From NCBI GenBank assembly GCA_903859815.1, contig CAIOOA010000028.1, forward strand, positions 1 through 64,000: DNA of 64,000 nucleotides, read 5' to 3'. The stretch is from an uncultured Methylococcaceae bacterium. GTDB lineage: Bacteria > Pseudomonadota > Gammaproteobacteria > Methylococcales > Methylococcaceae. Every line of letters begins with the position of its first letter. Positions within the stretch are counted from its first letter, which is position 1. Position numbers and translations under genes: made by a program. This document shows positions 48,050-56,893 of this stretch, piece by piece. Below the pieces are notes generated by a model. That model did not search any database, was not told where the DNA came from, and worked only from the letters and a program-made list of their open reading frames with translations.

Positions 48050-48322
48050 TTACTCTCTCACGAAAAGATAGACATTGACACCACCGATCACTATGCCCAA
48101 GGCGATAAGACTCAAGGTCCAACGCATGGAATAGCCTTCCAAAAGGCCGTCAAACCAACGGCCCATGTAAGCCCCAATTACCACTGGCAATACAAACAAC
48201 AAACCCAAAGTGCCTACATAAACCGTTTGTGCAAGAAGAGTCGGACGGTCAAGGTCAGCCTGTTTCATACGCCTGGCTTGGTTTTCCACTTTTTTTCGGA
48301 ATTCTGCTTCCTGTTTTTTCAT
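48050..48322 (-). CDS. AtpQ / AtpI-like F0 accessory protein
   Basis: A 90-aa protein with a charged N terminus (KKQEAEFRKKVENQARR) and two hydrophobic helices (LGLLFVLPVVIGAYMGRWFD and SLIALGIVIGGVNVYLF), the AtpZ/AtpI pattern. In N-ATPase operons (order D-C-Q-R-B-E-F-A-G) this is AtpQ. Here AtpR is missing between it and subunit a. ATG 48322 follows GTAGGGG. Confidence 0.75.
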   Translation of the reverse strand: MKKQEAEFRKKVENQARRMKQADLDRPTLLAQTVYVGTLGLLFVLPVVIGAYMGRWFDGLLEGYSMRWTLSLIALGIVIGGVNVYLFVRE

Positions 48323-48389
48323 TCCCCTACCCTAGTACTGTTACAGTGTGCCTAGTAGTAATATAACCTAAATTTACCATTGGTGGTTA

Positions 48390-48427
48390 TAAAAAAACTC
48401 CGAAGCCAATGGGGGGCGGCTTCGGAG
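48390..48427 (-). terminator. Rho-independent terminator after the GH13 gene
   Basis: On the minus strand CTCCGAAGCC, a 10-nt loop, GGCTTCGGAG, then TTTTTTT (perfect 10-bp stem). It ends transcription coming from the GH13 gene and isolates the ATPase genes. A second small hairpin, CCCGACT..AGTCGGG, lies beside it at about 48437-48456. Confidence 0.88.
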
Positions 48428-48537
48428 CCGTATAGACCCGACTGGGGGAAGTCGGGGTATATCGCCACTCAGGGAGTCAGAGCGGCAGGCATCGTTTCCG
48501 ACACCTGTCACTTAGAACCTAATCCCCCCAACAAAGT

Positions 48538-49821
48538 TCATTTTCCGCTTTCTTCCACCCTAGGGCCAGTCACGAAAACCCTCGCCATGCCTGGCAAAAG
48601 CTCATATTCAAACGGGGCAGGCAAAAACTCCATTGGCCACTGCGGCGACACATCGACCAGAACAGGGGCATGTTGCACATAGTGGTGAAGATTTTCAATC
48701 CAGCAATGCTGACGGTTCCAAACATCTTTGTTGAGTATAATCAATGCTTGCGAATGATCGTAAGCGGATGCCTTCCATATGACTAACAAAGCCGGATTGG
48801 AACAATTCCAAACTTCTGTAATGCTTTCTTCTTGGAACACTCGGTAATGACTTTTGATTAGATTGACCTCTCGGATGAAAGCAGTAATATCAACGTCGGT
48901 TTGTTCCCAATCTGACGGCTTAGTGTTTACTACATGCAAGGGCCTGGAAAATCCAAACTCAAAGCCCATCGGCATCATCACTCCCGCAGAGAACAGCGCA
49001 GAAAAAAGATAGCGTTGCTTGACTGCATCCAAATTTCCATGCTGTTCGGCATAGAGCCTAGGCGTGTCATGACTTTCTGCAAAACTGATTGATGGTGCAA
49101 CATCTCTAGTCAGGTGGTATTGCTCCATCATCCAAGGGCTGTCAAAATCCCACCACTTTGAACTATTAAATACCGCATCAAAACCGGCTTGCGCCGTCTG
49201 CCTAGTCTGTTCAGGGGAACAGCCTAGAGTTTCTGCGACGAACTTGGCATCAGGCTGAACTTTCTTGACATCTGCAATTAAGCGCCTCCAGAAATTTGGA
49301 GGTATCTGGTACGCCGCGTCGCAGCGAAAACCCTTGAAGCCCAAATCTAGCAAATAACCGACAATATCCCGACAATATAGATACAAACCTTCTGCGTCGC
49401 CAGAGTGATGATGGTCGAATTGAGCCAAATCGCCCCAAACGACCTTTTGACCATCATGCATGCAAAATGGATTTGCGATGCGGCCATTTTCCTTTACAAA
49501 CCACTCAGGGTGCTTATGAAGGAGTTCGGAATCATACGCACAATGGTTGATGACCAAATCAATCATCATGCCTAGGCCCACCTTTTCCGCCTCGGCAATC
49601 ATCGCGCGAACTTGGTCTTCCGGCGATTGCTTGCCGCTGGAACATAACACCGGGTTTATCGCAAAATAATCGGCGATGGAATATAAGCTGCCAGAAGAAC
49701 CGAGTTTTTGAATGGGATTAACAAAAATCCAGTTAAATCCCATTTCGGCAGCACCCATAAGATGAGTGTTCCAGTCTTTAAACGGTCCTGCAAGCAATGG
49801 GAAGAGATTGTATATGCGCAT
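48538..49821 (-). CDS. GH13 alpha-amylase family enzyme
   Basis: A 427-aa GH13 protein starting MRIYNLFPLLAGPF. Catalytic segments: GMMIDLVINHCAYDS, the nucleophile in GFKGFRCDAAYQIP, the acid/base Glu in KFVAETLGCS and the transition-state Asp in ISFAESHDTPRL. Domain C follows (LIILNKDVWN). No signal peptide, so it works in the cytoplasm on alpha-glucan. It is reminiscent of the catalytic core of maltosyltransferase GlgE-type enzymes but shorter. Together with glgA (2 kb away) it implies glycogen metabolism; an R-M pair lies between them. Confidence 0.88.
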   Translation of the reverse strand: MRIYNLFPLLAGPFKDWNTHLMGAAEMGFNWIFVNPIQKLGSSGSLYSIADYFAINPVLCSSGKQSPEDQVRAMIAEAEKVGLGMMIDLVINHCAYDSELLHKHPEWFVKENGRIANPFCMHDGQKVVWGDLAQFDHHHSGDAEGLYLYCRDIVGYLLDLGFKGFRCDAAYQIPPNFWRRLIADVKKVQPDAKFVAETLGCSPEQTRQTAQAGFDAVFNSSKWWDFDSPWMMEQYHLTRDVAPSISFAESHDTPRLYAEQHGNLDAVKQRYLFSALFSAGVMMPMGFEFGFSRPLHVVNTKPSDWEQTDVDITAFIREVNLIKSHYRVFQEESITEVWNCSNPALLVIWKASAYDHSQALIILNKDVWNRQHCWIENLHHYVQHAPVLVDVSPQWPMEFLPAPFEYELLPGMARVFVTGPRVEESGK

Positions 49822-49875
49822 AATTAATCAGCCTTGTGTAATAAAAAAAAAGTCAATTACAGACATGAAACAAAA

Positions 49876-50760
49876 CTAGGAGAAAATCGACCATGGAGGT
49901 ACTGGGCCTGTACGTTCCTGCTTCCATCGCTTGAAATTTACTTTGTTTGGGTTGAGGTAAACAGTTCCATCACGAAGCTTTGTAGTCCCCTTCAACACCG
50001 TCGTATAAGTTTCTGTTCGTCGTGAGCCGGTTTCTGAATTCTCTCGACTCCCATCATAACGCCAGTCAGGTTCCGATTCCTGATGCCCGTTAAGAAGCGC
50101 AAACATGACATGTTTAAACTCTATGCCAATATTGGTGATTTCATAGCAAACAACGGTATGCCAACCACTATGCCCATTATGGCTCTCGCCCCCTTTGCCT
50201 ATTTTTATTGTTGCTTTTACTTCCAACCCGATTCCAATACCTTCACCTGCCAACTTGTTGACAAGGTCAGGATAGTGCTGTTCGTGATTATGGTGATAAG
50301 CGCTATTTGCATCCATCGCGTCAGAAAAAATATTTGAGACAAGTCCACTGAAATTGTTGCCTTGGATCAATTTGTGGAGAGGGCGTCCTACTTCGCTCAA
50401 CATATTTTTATTAATAATTTGAAAAATAGACAGGGTTTGATTCATCGCTGCTTGTAAATCGGCAAGCATCAGCCCTTTTGGAAGGGGTACATCAGGTCTA
50501 AAATAGTCAGGGTTTACTTTTGGATGCTCAATCGTCTCAAGAATGTAAAATGCTTGGTTTACAATTTCCTTTACAGGAATTTTAAGAGCATCTGAAAGTT
50601 TTTCAAGAACTTGAATGCTGAAATTTTCTTTACCATGCTCGATTGAGGATAAATATTGATAGGTTATGCCAGCTTTTGTTGCAAGCATTTCCAATGTAAG
50701 CGACTGCTTTTCCCTAAGGGAATGCAGACACGCACCGATAAGTTTTTGGGCTTTATTCAT
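49876..50760 (-). CDS. HTH-fused type II restriction endonuclease (putative)
   Basis: About 294 aa from ATG 50760. Residues ~5-70 are an XRE-type helix-turn-helix (LREKQSLTLEMLATKAGITYQYLSSIEHGKENFSI). The C-terminal half has a PD-(D/E)xK nuclease pattern: YPDL (Asp 165), then GIGLEVKATIKIG (Glu 180, Lys 182), and conserved-looking HNGHSGWHTVV and SRRTETYTTV. The divergent methyltransferase 57 bases away makes a type II restriction system likely. The HTH may make the nuclease its own controller, replacing a separate C protein. Recognition site unknown. Confidence 0.78.
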   Translation of the reverse strand: MNKAQKLIGACLHSLREKQSLTLEMLATKAGITYQYLSSIEHGKENFSIQVLEKLSDALKIPVKEIVNQAFYILETIEHPKVNPDYFRPDVPLPKGLMLADLQAAMNQTLSIFQIINKNMLSEVGRPLHKLIQGNNFSGLVSNIFSDAMDANSAYHHNHEQHYPDLVNKLAGEGIGIGLEVKATIKIGKGGESHNGHSGWHTVVCYEITNIGIEFKHVMFALLNGHQESEPDWRYDGSRENSETGSRRTETYTTVLKGTTKLRDGTVYLNPNKVNFKRWKQERTGPVPPWSIFS

Positions 50761-50770
50761 TGCATGAGAG

Positions 50771-50810
50771 TGTATACAATGAATGGAATTCCGTCTTTCA
50801 ACTATAGTTG
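50771..50810. promoter_or_regulatory. Shared R-M promoter with two palindromic candidate operators
   Basis: The 57-base gap holds TGTATACA (50771-50778, 8-bp palindrome) and CAACTATAGTTG (50799-50810, 12-bp palindrome). On the minus strand TTGAAA and TATACA form a loose -35/-10 for the nuclease. On the plus strand TATAGT inside the 12-mer could be the -10 for the methyltransferase, placing its transcript start near the ATG. Binding by the HTH of the nuclease is inference. Confidence 0.55.
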
Positions 50811-50817
50811 ACAATTA

Positions 50818-51774
50818 ATGAGCTATGCACTTTTCCACGCAGATTGTTTTGACTGGCTACGAGAACAGCAACCGAACACGGTACATGGTGTCTTGACAGA
50901 CCCCCCTTATGGTTTAATCGAGTTTTCCCATAAAGAATTGGAAAAGCTTCGCAATGGACGCGGAGGGGTATGGCGTTTGCCGCCCTCAATTGGAGGAAAG
51001 ACCCGCGATCCGCTACCTCGCTTCACCATCTTGTCGGAACGGGAAAAACAAAACCTTCGTGAATACATGCGGGATTTCGGTCTTGCTTTGATGCCAGTCC
51101 TCGCACCAGGCTCTCATGTCATCGTGGCAGGGCATCCTATGCTTCAGTTTCTAGTTCAGACCGGAATGTCAGAGGCAGGTTTTGAGGTACGGGGAGCTAT
51201 CATGCGTCTTTATACAAGCTTTCGAGGCGGGGACCGTCCCAAAGGTGCGGAACGAGAATTTGAAGAGGTCTGTGTGACTCCACGCAGCGCATGCGAACCA
51301 TGGATGTTATTTAGAAAACCCATCAGCGAACGGACTGTCGCGGAAAATTTACGCCGATGGGGCACGGGCGGTCTTCGTCGCTTAAACAAAGATAAACCCT
51401 TGCCTGAAGCTATTCCGAGTACAAGAACTCCCGACCTTGAATCAAGTTTCAGTAACCATCCCTGCCTAAAACCCCAGCATATCCTTAGAATAATGGTGCG
51501 CACATTGCTTCCGCTTGGCCAGGGAATAATTCTCGACCCATTTCTTGGCTCTGGCTCAAGCCTTGCCGCAGCGGAAGCTGTGGGGTATGACTCTATCGGA
51601 ATAGAATTGGATAAGGATTATTACCAATCAGCGAAGCTCGCCATACCCAAGCTCGCTTCGCTCTACCCAAGTTGCATCGGTGAAAGCTTGGAACCACCCC
51701 AATCCGATGCAACCAACCCTAAGCAACCCCGCAATAATCCTATCGACTCAACCCAATTCTCCCTATTCAACTAG
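50818..51774 (+). CDS. DNA methyltransferase of a type II R-M system
   Basis: A 318-aa methyltransferase. Catalytic motif IV comes first: LTDPPYG (Asp 28), and the SAM motif I comes late: ILDPFLGSGSSLAAAE, followed by GIELDKDYYQSA. That order is the beta class, which methylates N4 of cytosine or N6 of adenine. No Shine-Dalgarno is seen before ATG 50818; with a -10 (TATAGT) only ~9 bases upstream the message may be leaderless. Paired with the divergent HTH-nuclease. It protects host DNA from that nuclease. Confidence 0.88.
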   Translation: MSYALFHADCFDWLREQQPNTVHGVLTDPPYGLIEFSHKELEKLRNGRGGVWRLPPSIGGKTRDPLPRFTILSEREKQNLREYMRDFGLALMPVLAPGSHVIVAGHPMLQFLVQTGMSEAGFEVRGAIMRLYTSFRGGDRPKGAEREFEEVCVTPRSACEPWMLFRKPISERTVAENLRRWGTGGLRRLNKDKPLPEAIPSTRTPDLESSFSNHPCLKPQHILRIMVRTLLPLGQGIILDPFLGSGSSLAAAEAVGYDSIGIELDKDYYQSAKLAIPKLASLYPSCIGESLEPPQSDATNPKQPRNNPIDSTQFSLFN

Positions 51775-51813
51775 CACAACGCTCCATTAGCCGCGGACTC
51801 TCTTGCAACAACC

Positions 51814-53904
51814 CTACTTTTCTCTGATGAAGTCATAAATGTTGAGATAATCCTGACCTGGGTTTTTCCACGAATAATCGCTGCGCATGGCGTTCTTTAT
51901 TGTTTCGCGGAAATGCTCGGGGAACTCGTAATAGCAGCTTATCGCCCTACCCAACGCCGACTCCAAACCCGCCTCGTCATAGTCTCTGAACACATAGCCA
52001 TTACGCTCATGCAACGGCCTCCAAGAAAAGTCCTTGTCGATGACGGTGTCCGCCAGTCCTCCAACTTCGCGAACAACCGGCACTGTGCCATAGCGCAATG
52101 CAATCAATTGGGCCAAACCACATGGCTCAAACCGACTGGGAACAATCATCATATCGGCACCGGCATAAATCAGATGAGACAATTCCTCGTTGAAGCCAAT
52201 TTCAATGTGGCAATCCGGGTTGTCATTAAGCTGGTGCTTTAAACTCCAGAAGTAATTGTTAATTTGACCTTCTGGACTGGAACCCAGCAGCACGAATTGT
52301 CCGCCTCTGTGCAACGTATAAAAGATGGCATGGCGAATCAATTCAAGCCCTTTTTGCGGATCCAAACGGCCCACAAAAGCGACTATGGGTTTCTCGTTGT
52401 CGGCCAACATCAACCGTTGGCGCAAGGCCCGTTTATTATCGTATTTGCCTTCAATATTATCGACGGTGTAGCGAACTGGAATGTGTGGATCAATTTCTGG
52501 ATTCCAAATCGAGTAATCCACTCCATTGACCACTCCGCCAAACTTGCGGTGGTGTATGTGCAAGGTTGGCTCAAGTCCAAAACCCTGACCTAAGTCTTTG
52601 GCTTCCATGGCATGGTGTGGCGAAACAGTGGTGACAAAATTGGAATAGACGACGCCAGCCTTCATGAGGTTCAAGGCTTGCAGATGTTGATTATCGCGCA
52701 GACGATCATAGTGATAATAATATTCCGGGCGGTTCAAACCGGTCGCTTGCAGTATCTGCGCTCCAGTGACACCTTGGTGCTTAAAGTTATGGATGGTGAA
52801 ACAGACTCTCGGATGGTGCATTCCCAAGTGTTGGTAAATCTCAAATAAAAAAACCGGCGCCAATGCAGTCTGCCAGTCATGGCAATGGATAATGTCCGGG
52901 TTTTTACCCGTTTTCCAAATGAACTCCATGGCTGCCCGCGTGAAGAATGCAAAACGCAAGGCATCGTCTTTGAAACCATAGATAGAACCACGATTGAAGA
53001 AATTATCTTGGGAATGGGGTTCGATGAAAAAGCACTTGCGCCCATGCACGAAGCCAAAGAAAACTGTGCAGTGGATAGCACCTTCGAACCAAGGCACCCA
53101 AAGATCATTGTAGGTTTCACAAAGCCCCCAGATATGGTCATACCTTAGGCAGTCGTATTTGGGTAAGATAATCTCGACGCTGTTTCCGCGAATCTCCAAT
53201 TCATTGCTCAAACCGTAAACGACATCGGCCAACCCGCCCACCTTCGCGACTGGCGACAATTCGGGACAAATTTGGATGATGAACAAATGCGGAATGGTCG
53301 GGCCATCGTAACGATGCTCTGGCTCTGGAGCATGGTAATATTCGGTCATGGGCTCAGACTCCGGCTGGTGATGGTGGTGCTCGGGAGTCGCCTCTGTTGC
53401 AACTCCCTGTTCAACTGGTGGAGTAACGTCGGCATCTTCGATCGCCTCATTCGCACCCAAGAACAACTCAAACTGGGATTCCACATCCCGAAGCAATTCC
53501 CGTTTTGAAATTTCGTCTTCGCTGACTTCAGTGGGCAATGCGGGCAAACCAGACACGAAATCCGATTCTGAGGGGATGGGACGATCGGCAGTTTTCACGA
53601 GGGTTTCACGAGCCAATGCTGACTTTGCATCGGCGGACTTGACCGGACTTTCATCCCCCTTGACCGCTCGGCCGGCGGTGGGAGTTCCCAGTTTAGCCTC
53701 ATCGCTTTTGGCGGGATTGGGCTTTTCATCGGCCTTGACCCGAGTTTCAACAGTGCTTGTTGGGGCTGGATTCGCCTTCGGCTCGGTTTTTGTTGCCGCA
53801 GGTTGAATTGCAGACTTGACTTCTGCCCCTTTATTGCCTGTCAACTCAAGTGGTTCCGCTGTATTTTTCTGCACATCTGTGCTCGGTGATTTCTTATTGA
53901 CCAT
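51814..53904 (-). CDS. glgA: Glycogen synthase GlgA with long disordered N-terminal extension
   Basis: 696 aa, about 200 more than usual. The GT5 core starts near residue 207 (HLFIIQICPELSPVAKVGGLADVVYGL, the KxGGL ADP-glucose motif) and continues through IIHCHDWQTAL, HNFKHQGVTG, GGVVNGVDYSIWNPE, VGRLDPQKGLELI and VPSRFEPCGLAQLIALRYGTVPVV. Residues 1-205 are rich in Lys, Ala, Pro and Glu, low in complexity, with an HHHH patch, and look disordered. It adds glucose to alpha-1,4-glucan. Lies beside the R-M pair and near the GH13 gene. Confidence 0.94.
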   Translation of the reverse strand: MVNKKSPSTDVQKNTAEPLELTGNKGAEVKSAIQPAATKTEPKANPAPTSTVETRVKADEKPNPAKSDEAKLGTPTAGRAVKGDESPVKSADAKSALARETLVKTADRPIPSESDFVSGLPALPTEVSEDEISKRELLRDVESQFELFLGANEAIEDADVTPPVEQGVATEATPEHHHHQPESEPMTEYYHAPEPEHRYDGPTIPHLFIIQICPELSPVAKVGGLADVVYGLSNELEIRGNSVEIILPKYDCLRYDHIWGLCETYNDLWVPWFEGAIHCTVFFGFVHGRKCFFIEPHSQDNFFNRGSIYGFKDDALRFAFFTRAAMEFIWKTGKNPDIIHCHDWQTALAPVFLFEIYQHLGMHHPRVCFTIHNFKHQGVTGAQILQATGLNRPEYYYHYDRLRDNQHLQALNLMKAGVVYSNFVTTVSPHHAMEAKDLGQGFGLEPTLHIHHRKFGGVVNGVDYSIWNPEIDPHIPVRYTVDNIEGKYDNKRALRQRLMLADNEKPIVAFVGRLDPQKGLELIRHAIFYTLHRGGQFVLLGSSPEGQINNYFWSLKHQLNDNPDCHIEIGFNEELSHLIYAGADMMIVPSRFEPCGLAQLIALRYGTVPVVREVGGLADTVIDKDFSWRPLHERNGYVFRDYDEAGLESALGRAISCYYEFPEHFRETIKNAMRSDYSWKNPGQDYLNIYDFIREK

Positions 53905-54013
53905 GTCTATTCCAGTTGGATGGGATGATTAAAAAGTTGATGGTAGTTTAAGCCATCTTCCCGTCGCTGCAAGAGAGAAATCATTTTTCATGCGCAAGTA
54001 ATCCTCGCACGAT

Positions 54014-56668
54014 TCACGATAAACTCTTCGTCGCCACTTCGTATACGTCCTTGGAAATCCCTTCGCTCAAGGCAATACGCTGCAACTGTTCTCGCATGAG
54101 ATTCTGGCGAACCTCGTCGTAACGCCGCCAATGCGTCAATGCCCCTACCATGCGTGCAGCTATTTGGGGATTGACTGCATTCAGGGCAATGACTTGATCG
54201 CCAAGGAAACGGTAGCCATTACCTTCTGAAGAATGAAAATTGACCGGATTGCTCTGGCTAAATGCCCCTACCACCGAGCGCACCCGGTTAGGTGTGCTTA
54301 AATTGAATGCAGGGTGCTTCAATAGGCTCTGGACTGTGTCCAATGTACTTGGCAAACGACAGGAAGACTGTAGTGCAAACCATTTGTCTATGACTAAATC
54401 TTCAGCTTTCCATTGGGCGTAAAACAAATCCAAACAAGCTGGTTTTTCGCAGTTGCGGCCGTTGACTATGCAGGACAGTGCGGCTATTTGGTCGGTCATA
54501 TTTCGCGCATCACGGAACTGTCGGACGCAAAGCTGGTTGACCGATTCCGTATCCAATTCGGACAAATAAGCAAGACAGACGTTTTTCAACCTTCGCCGAC
54601 CGATGGACCCTGTATCGAACTGACCCGATTCATCCAAATGATTGACCTGGTACAACGCCATGAACTCGTCGGCTAGGTTTGTCGCAATTTCACGCTTCAG
54701 CCATTGGCGGGCAGCGTGGACAGCATCAGGGTCAATGACCCGCATCATGGCACTGACATACTCCTCGGAAGGCAGGGTTAGCAGTAGTGCGAGATAAGAC
54801 AGATCATCCCACGGTCTGGACAATGCCTGACGAAAAGACTCAATGATATGGCTATCGGGCTTTTGTGGGCGCTCCCCTTCAATTATCTGCTCGACTAGAT
54901 TTAAGATGATCCTGCTGGCTAAAGCTTGCCCCGCGTCCCAGCGGTTGAAATGATCGCTGTCGTGAGACAGCAGGAACGCCAATTCATCGTAACTTAAGTG
55001 CTGATGCAGGCGCACAGGGGCCGAAAAATCCCGCAAAGCCGATATCACAGGTTTACTGGGGAGGTTGACGAAACGAAAGCTGTGCCGGGACTCCTTAAGC
55101 TCAAGCAAACGGGTTGGAGCCCCTGCCCCTGCTTCACCTTCCAGTTGCAAAGGATAATCGGAGCCGTCCTGAGCCAGCAATCCCAATTTGAAAGGGATGT
55201 GCAGGGGATCCTTGACCAACTGACCCGGTGTGGGGGGGCAATTTTGCCTTATCGTCAAATCTAGGCACTGTTTCTTAGAATCGTATTCACTTTCAATAAA
55301 TAACTCAGGTGTCCCCGCCTGGCTGTACCATCGCCGAAATTGACTTAAATCAATTCCGTTAGCATCCTCCATGGCACAGACAAAATCGTCACAGGTGACC
55401 GCCTGCCCGTCATGCCTGTCAAAATAAAGATCCATGCCCCTGCGGAAACCCTCCTTGCCTAGCAAGCAATGAATCATCCGCACCACCTCGGCACCCTTCT
55501 CGTAAACAGTCAACGTATAGAAATTGTTTATTTCTATGTAAGAATCGGGGCGAACTGGATGGGCTAAAGGGCCAGAATCCTCGGCGAACTGGCGGGTACG
55601 CAGGACATTGACATCGTCAATGCGTTTTACCGGTCGTGAGGTACGGTCTGCGGTGAACTCCTGATCGCGGAATACCGTCAACCCCTCCTTTAAGCTTAAC
55701 TGGAACCAGTCCCGGCACGTGATCCTATTGCCGGTCCAGTTATGAAAATATTCATGGGCAATGACACCCTCCACATTTTCATAATCGGAATCCGTGGCGG
55801 TGTCGGGTCGGGCCAGTACAAATTTAGTGTTAAAAATGTTAAGCCCCTTGTTTTCCATGGCTCCCATATTGAAATGTCCGACGGCCACAATCATATATAA
55901 ATCCAAATCATATTCCCTGCCATAAACTTCCTCATCCCAAGCCATGGCATGTTTTAATGACTGCATGGCATGGCTGCATTTGTCTCTGTCATGAGGCTCC
56001 ACGAAAATTTGCAGCTTGACCTCGCGACCCGAAACCGTGGCAAACACATCCTCCACGCACTCCAAACGACCTGCCACCAACGCAAATAGATAACTAGGCT
56101 TGGGGAAGGGGTCTTCCCATTTCACCCAATGGCGGTTGTTTTTAAGCTCTCCTGCGGCAATCTTATTGCCATTGGACAACATCACCGGATAACGTGACTT
56201 GTCGCCAATGAGGAGCACCGAATATTTAGCCATCACATCCGGGCGATCAGGGAAATAAGTGATTTTGCGGAACCCTTGCGCTTCGCACTGCGTACAAAGC
56301 ATATCCTTCGACAAATAAAGCCCTTCCAAAGCGGTGTTGGATTTCGGGCTGATGCGGGTCTCGATTTCCACGGTAAACACATCCATTTTAGGTGCGCCGG
56401 GAATTGTCAGAGTCTCCGCAGAGACTTCATACATACTCGTCGCCAATGGTTGACCGTTGATCTTAAGCGATTCCAGCAGCAAACCTTCGCCATCCAACAC
56501 CAGAGGTGCGTTGTCATTCGGGCTTAACCGATTTTTTTGCAGGATGAGCCGCGAAGTCACTCGCGTAGCCTCTTCGTCCAGCAAAAAAGTCAATTCGATC
56601 TGTCCCACGATGTATTCTGGCGGTGAATAATCCTTAAGATGAATGGCTTGGGGGGTGGATTCGCGCAT
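54014..56668 (-). CDS. pepN: Aminopeptidase N (M1 family)
   Basis: About 884 aa from ATG 56668 (MRESTPQAIHLKDYSPP), the family start with AAGAGA upstream; the frame is open 28 codons earlier. Zinc aminopeptidase of broad specificity, cytoplasmic. Motifs: VGHFNMGAMENKGLNIFN (exopeptidase motif) and VIAHEYFHNW (His 305, His 309) with the downstream Glu in LKEGLTVFRDQEF. E. coli-type C-terminal domain is present. Normal length. Confidence 0.96.
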   Translation of the reverse strand: MRESTPQAIHLKDYSPPEYIVGQIELTFLLDEEATRVTSRLILQKNRLSPNDNAPLVLDGEGLLLESLKINGQPLATSMYEVSAETLTIPGAPKMDVFTVEIETRISPKSNTALEGLYLSKDMLCTQCEAQGFRKITYFPDRPDVMAKYSVLLIGDKSRYPVMLSNGNKIAAGELKNNRHWVKWEDPFPKPSYLFALVAGRLECVEDVFATVSGREVKLQIFVEPHDRDKCSHAMQSLKHAMAWDEEVYGREYDLDLYMIVAVGHFNMGAMENKGLNIFNTKFVLARPDTATDSDYENVEGVIAHEYFHNWTGNRITCRDWFQLSLKEGLTVFRDQEFTADRTSRPVKRIDDVNVLRTRQFAEDSGPLAHPVRPDSYIEINNFYTLTVYEKGAEVVRMIHCLLGKEGFRRGMDLYFDRHDGQAVTCDDFVCAMEDANGIDLSQFRRWYSQAGTPELFIESEYDSKKQCLDLTIRQNCPPTPGQLVKDPLHIPFKLGLLAQDGSDYPLQLEGEAGAGAPTRLLELKESRHSFRFVNLPSKPVISALRDFSAPVRLHQHLSYDELAFLLSHDSDHFNRWDAGQALASRIILNLVEQIIEGERPQKPDSHIIESFRQALSRPWDDLSYLALLLTLPSEEYVSAMMRVIDPDAVHAARQWLKREIATNLADEFMALYQVNHLDESGQFDTGSIGRRRLKNVCLAYLSELDTESVNQLCVRQFRDARNMTDQIAALSCIVNGRNCEKPACLDLFYAQWKAEDLVIDKWFALQSSCRLPSTLDTVQSLLKHPAFNLSTPNRVRSVVGAFSQSNPVNFHSSEGNGYRFLGDQVIALNAVNPQIAARMVGALTHWRRYDEVRQNLMREQLQRIALSEGISKDVYEVATKSLS

Positions 56669-56838
56669 GGTCTCTTCGCTTCCGGATAATTCTGGTTGGA
56701 GTAAGATGCTAAAAGGTGCTAGTTTACCAATATGTATGCGGTAACTGGGCAAAACTGGAAAAAAATGATTCGACAGGAGTGAGTGACCTGCCCCTCACCG
56801 CCATTTTACAAGACATCAGGGAACACTTTTTAACCCGC

Positions 56839-56856
56839 ATGTAACATAGTCGTCAT
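56839..56856 (+). promoter_or_regulatory. Possible PHO box upstream of phoB
   Basis: ATGTAACATAGTCGTCAT fits loosely the two-part PHO box (7-mers spaced by 4 bases, each near CTGTCAT); the second half TCGTCAT is the better one. It would allow autoregulation by PhoB. Further on, AATTTACA occurs twice at about 56871 and 56886, just before the ATG. Confidence 0.4.
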
Positions 56857-56893
56857 AGAATTACCCTTTTAATTTACAATTTGAGAATTTACA

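Noticed and set aside
48538-49821. Full GlgE maltosyltransferase
   Set aside because: Only 427 residues and lacking the large N-terminal domains of GlgE; left as GH13.
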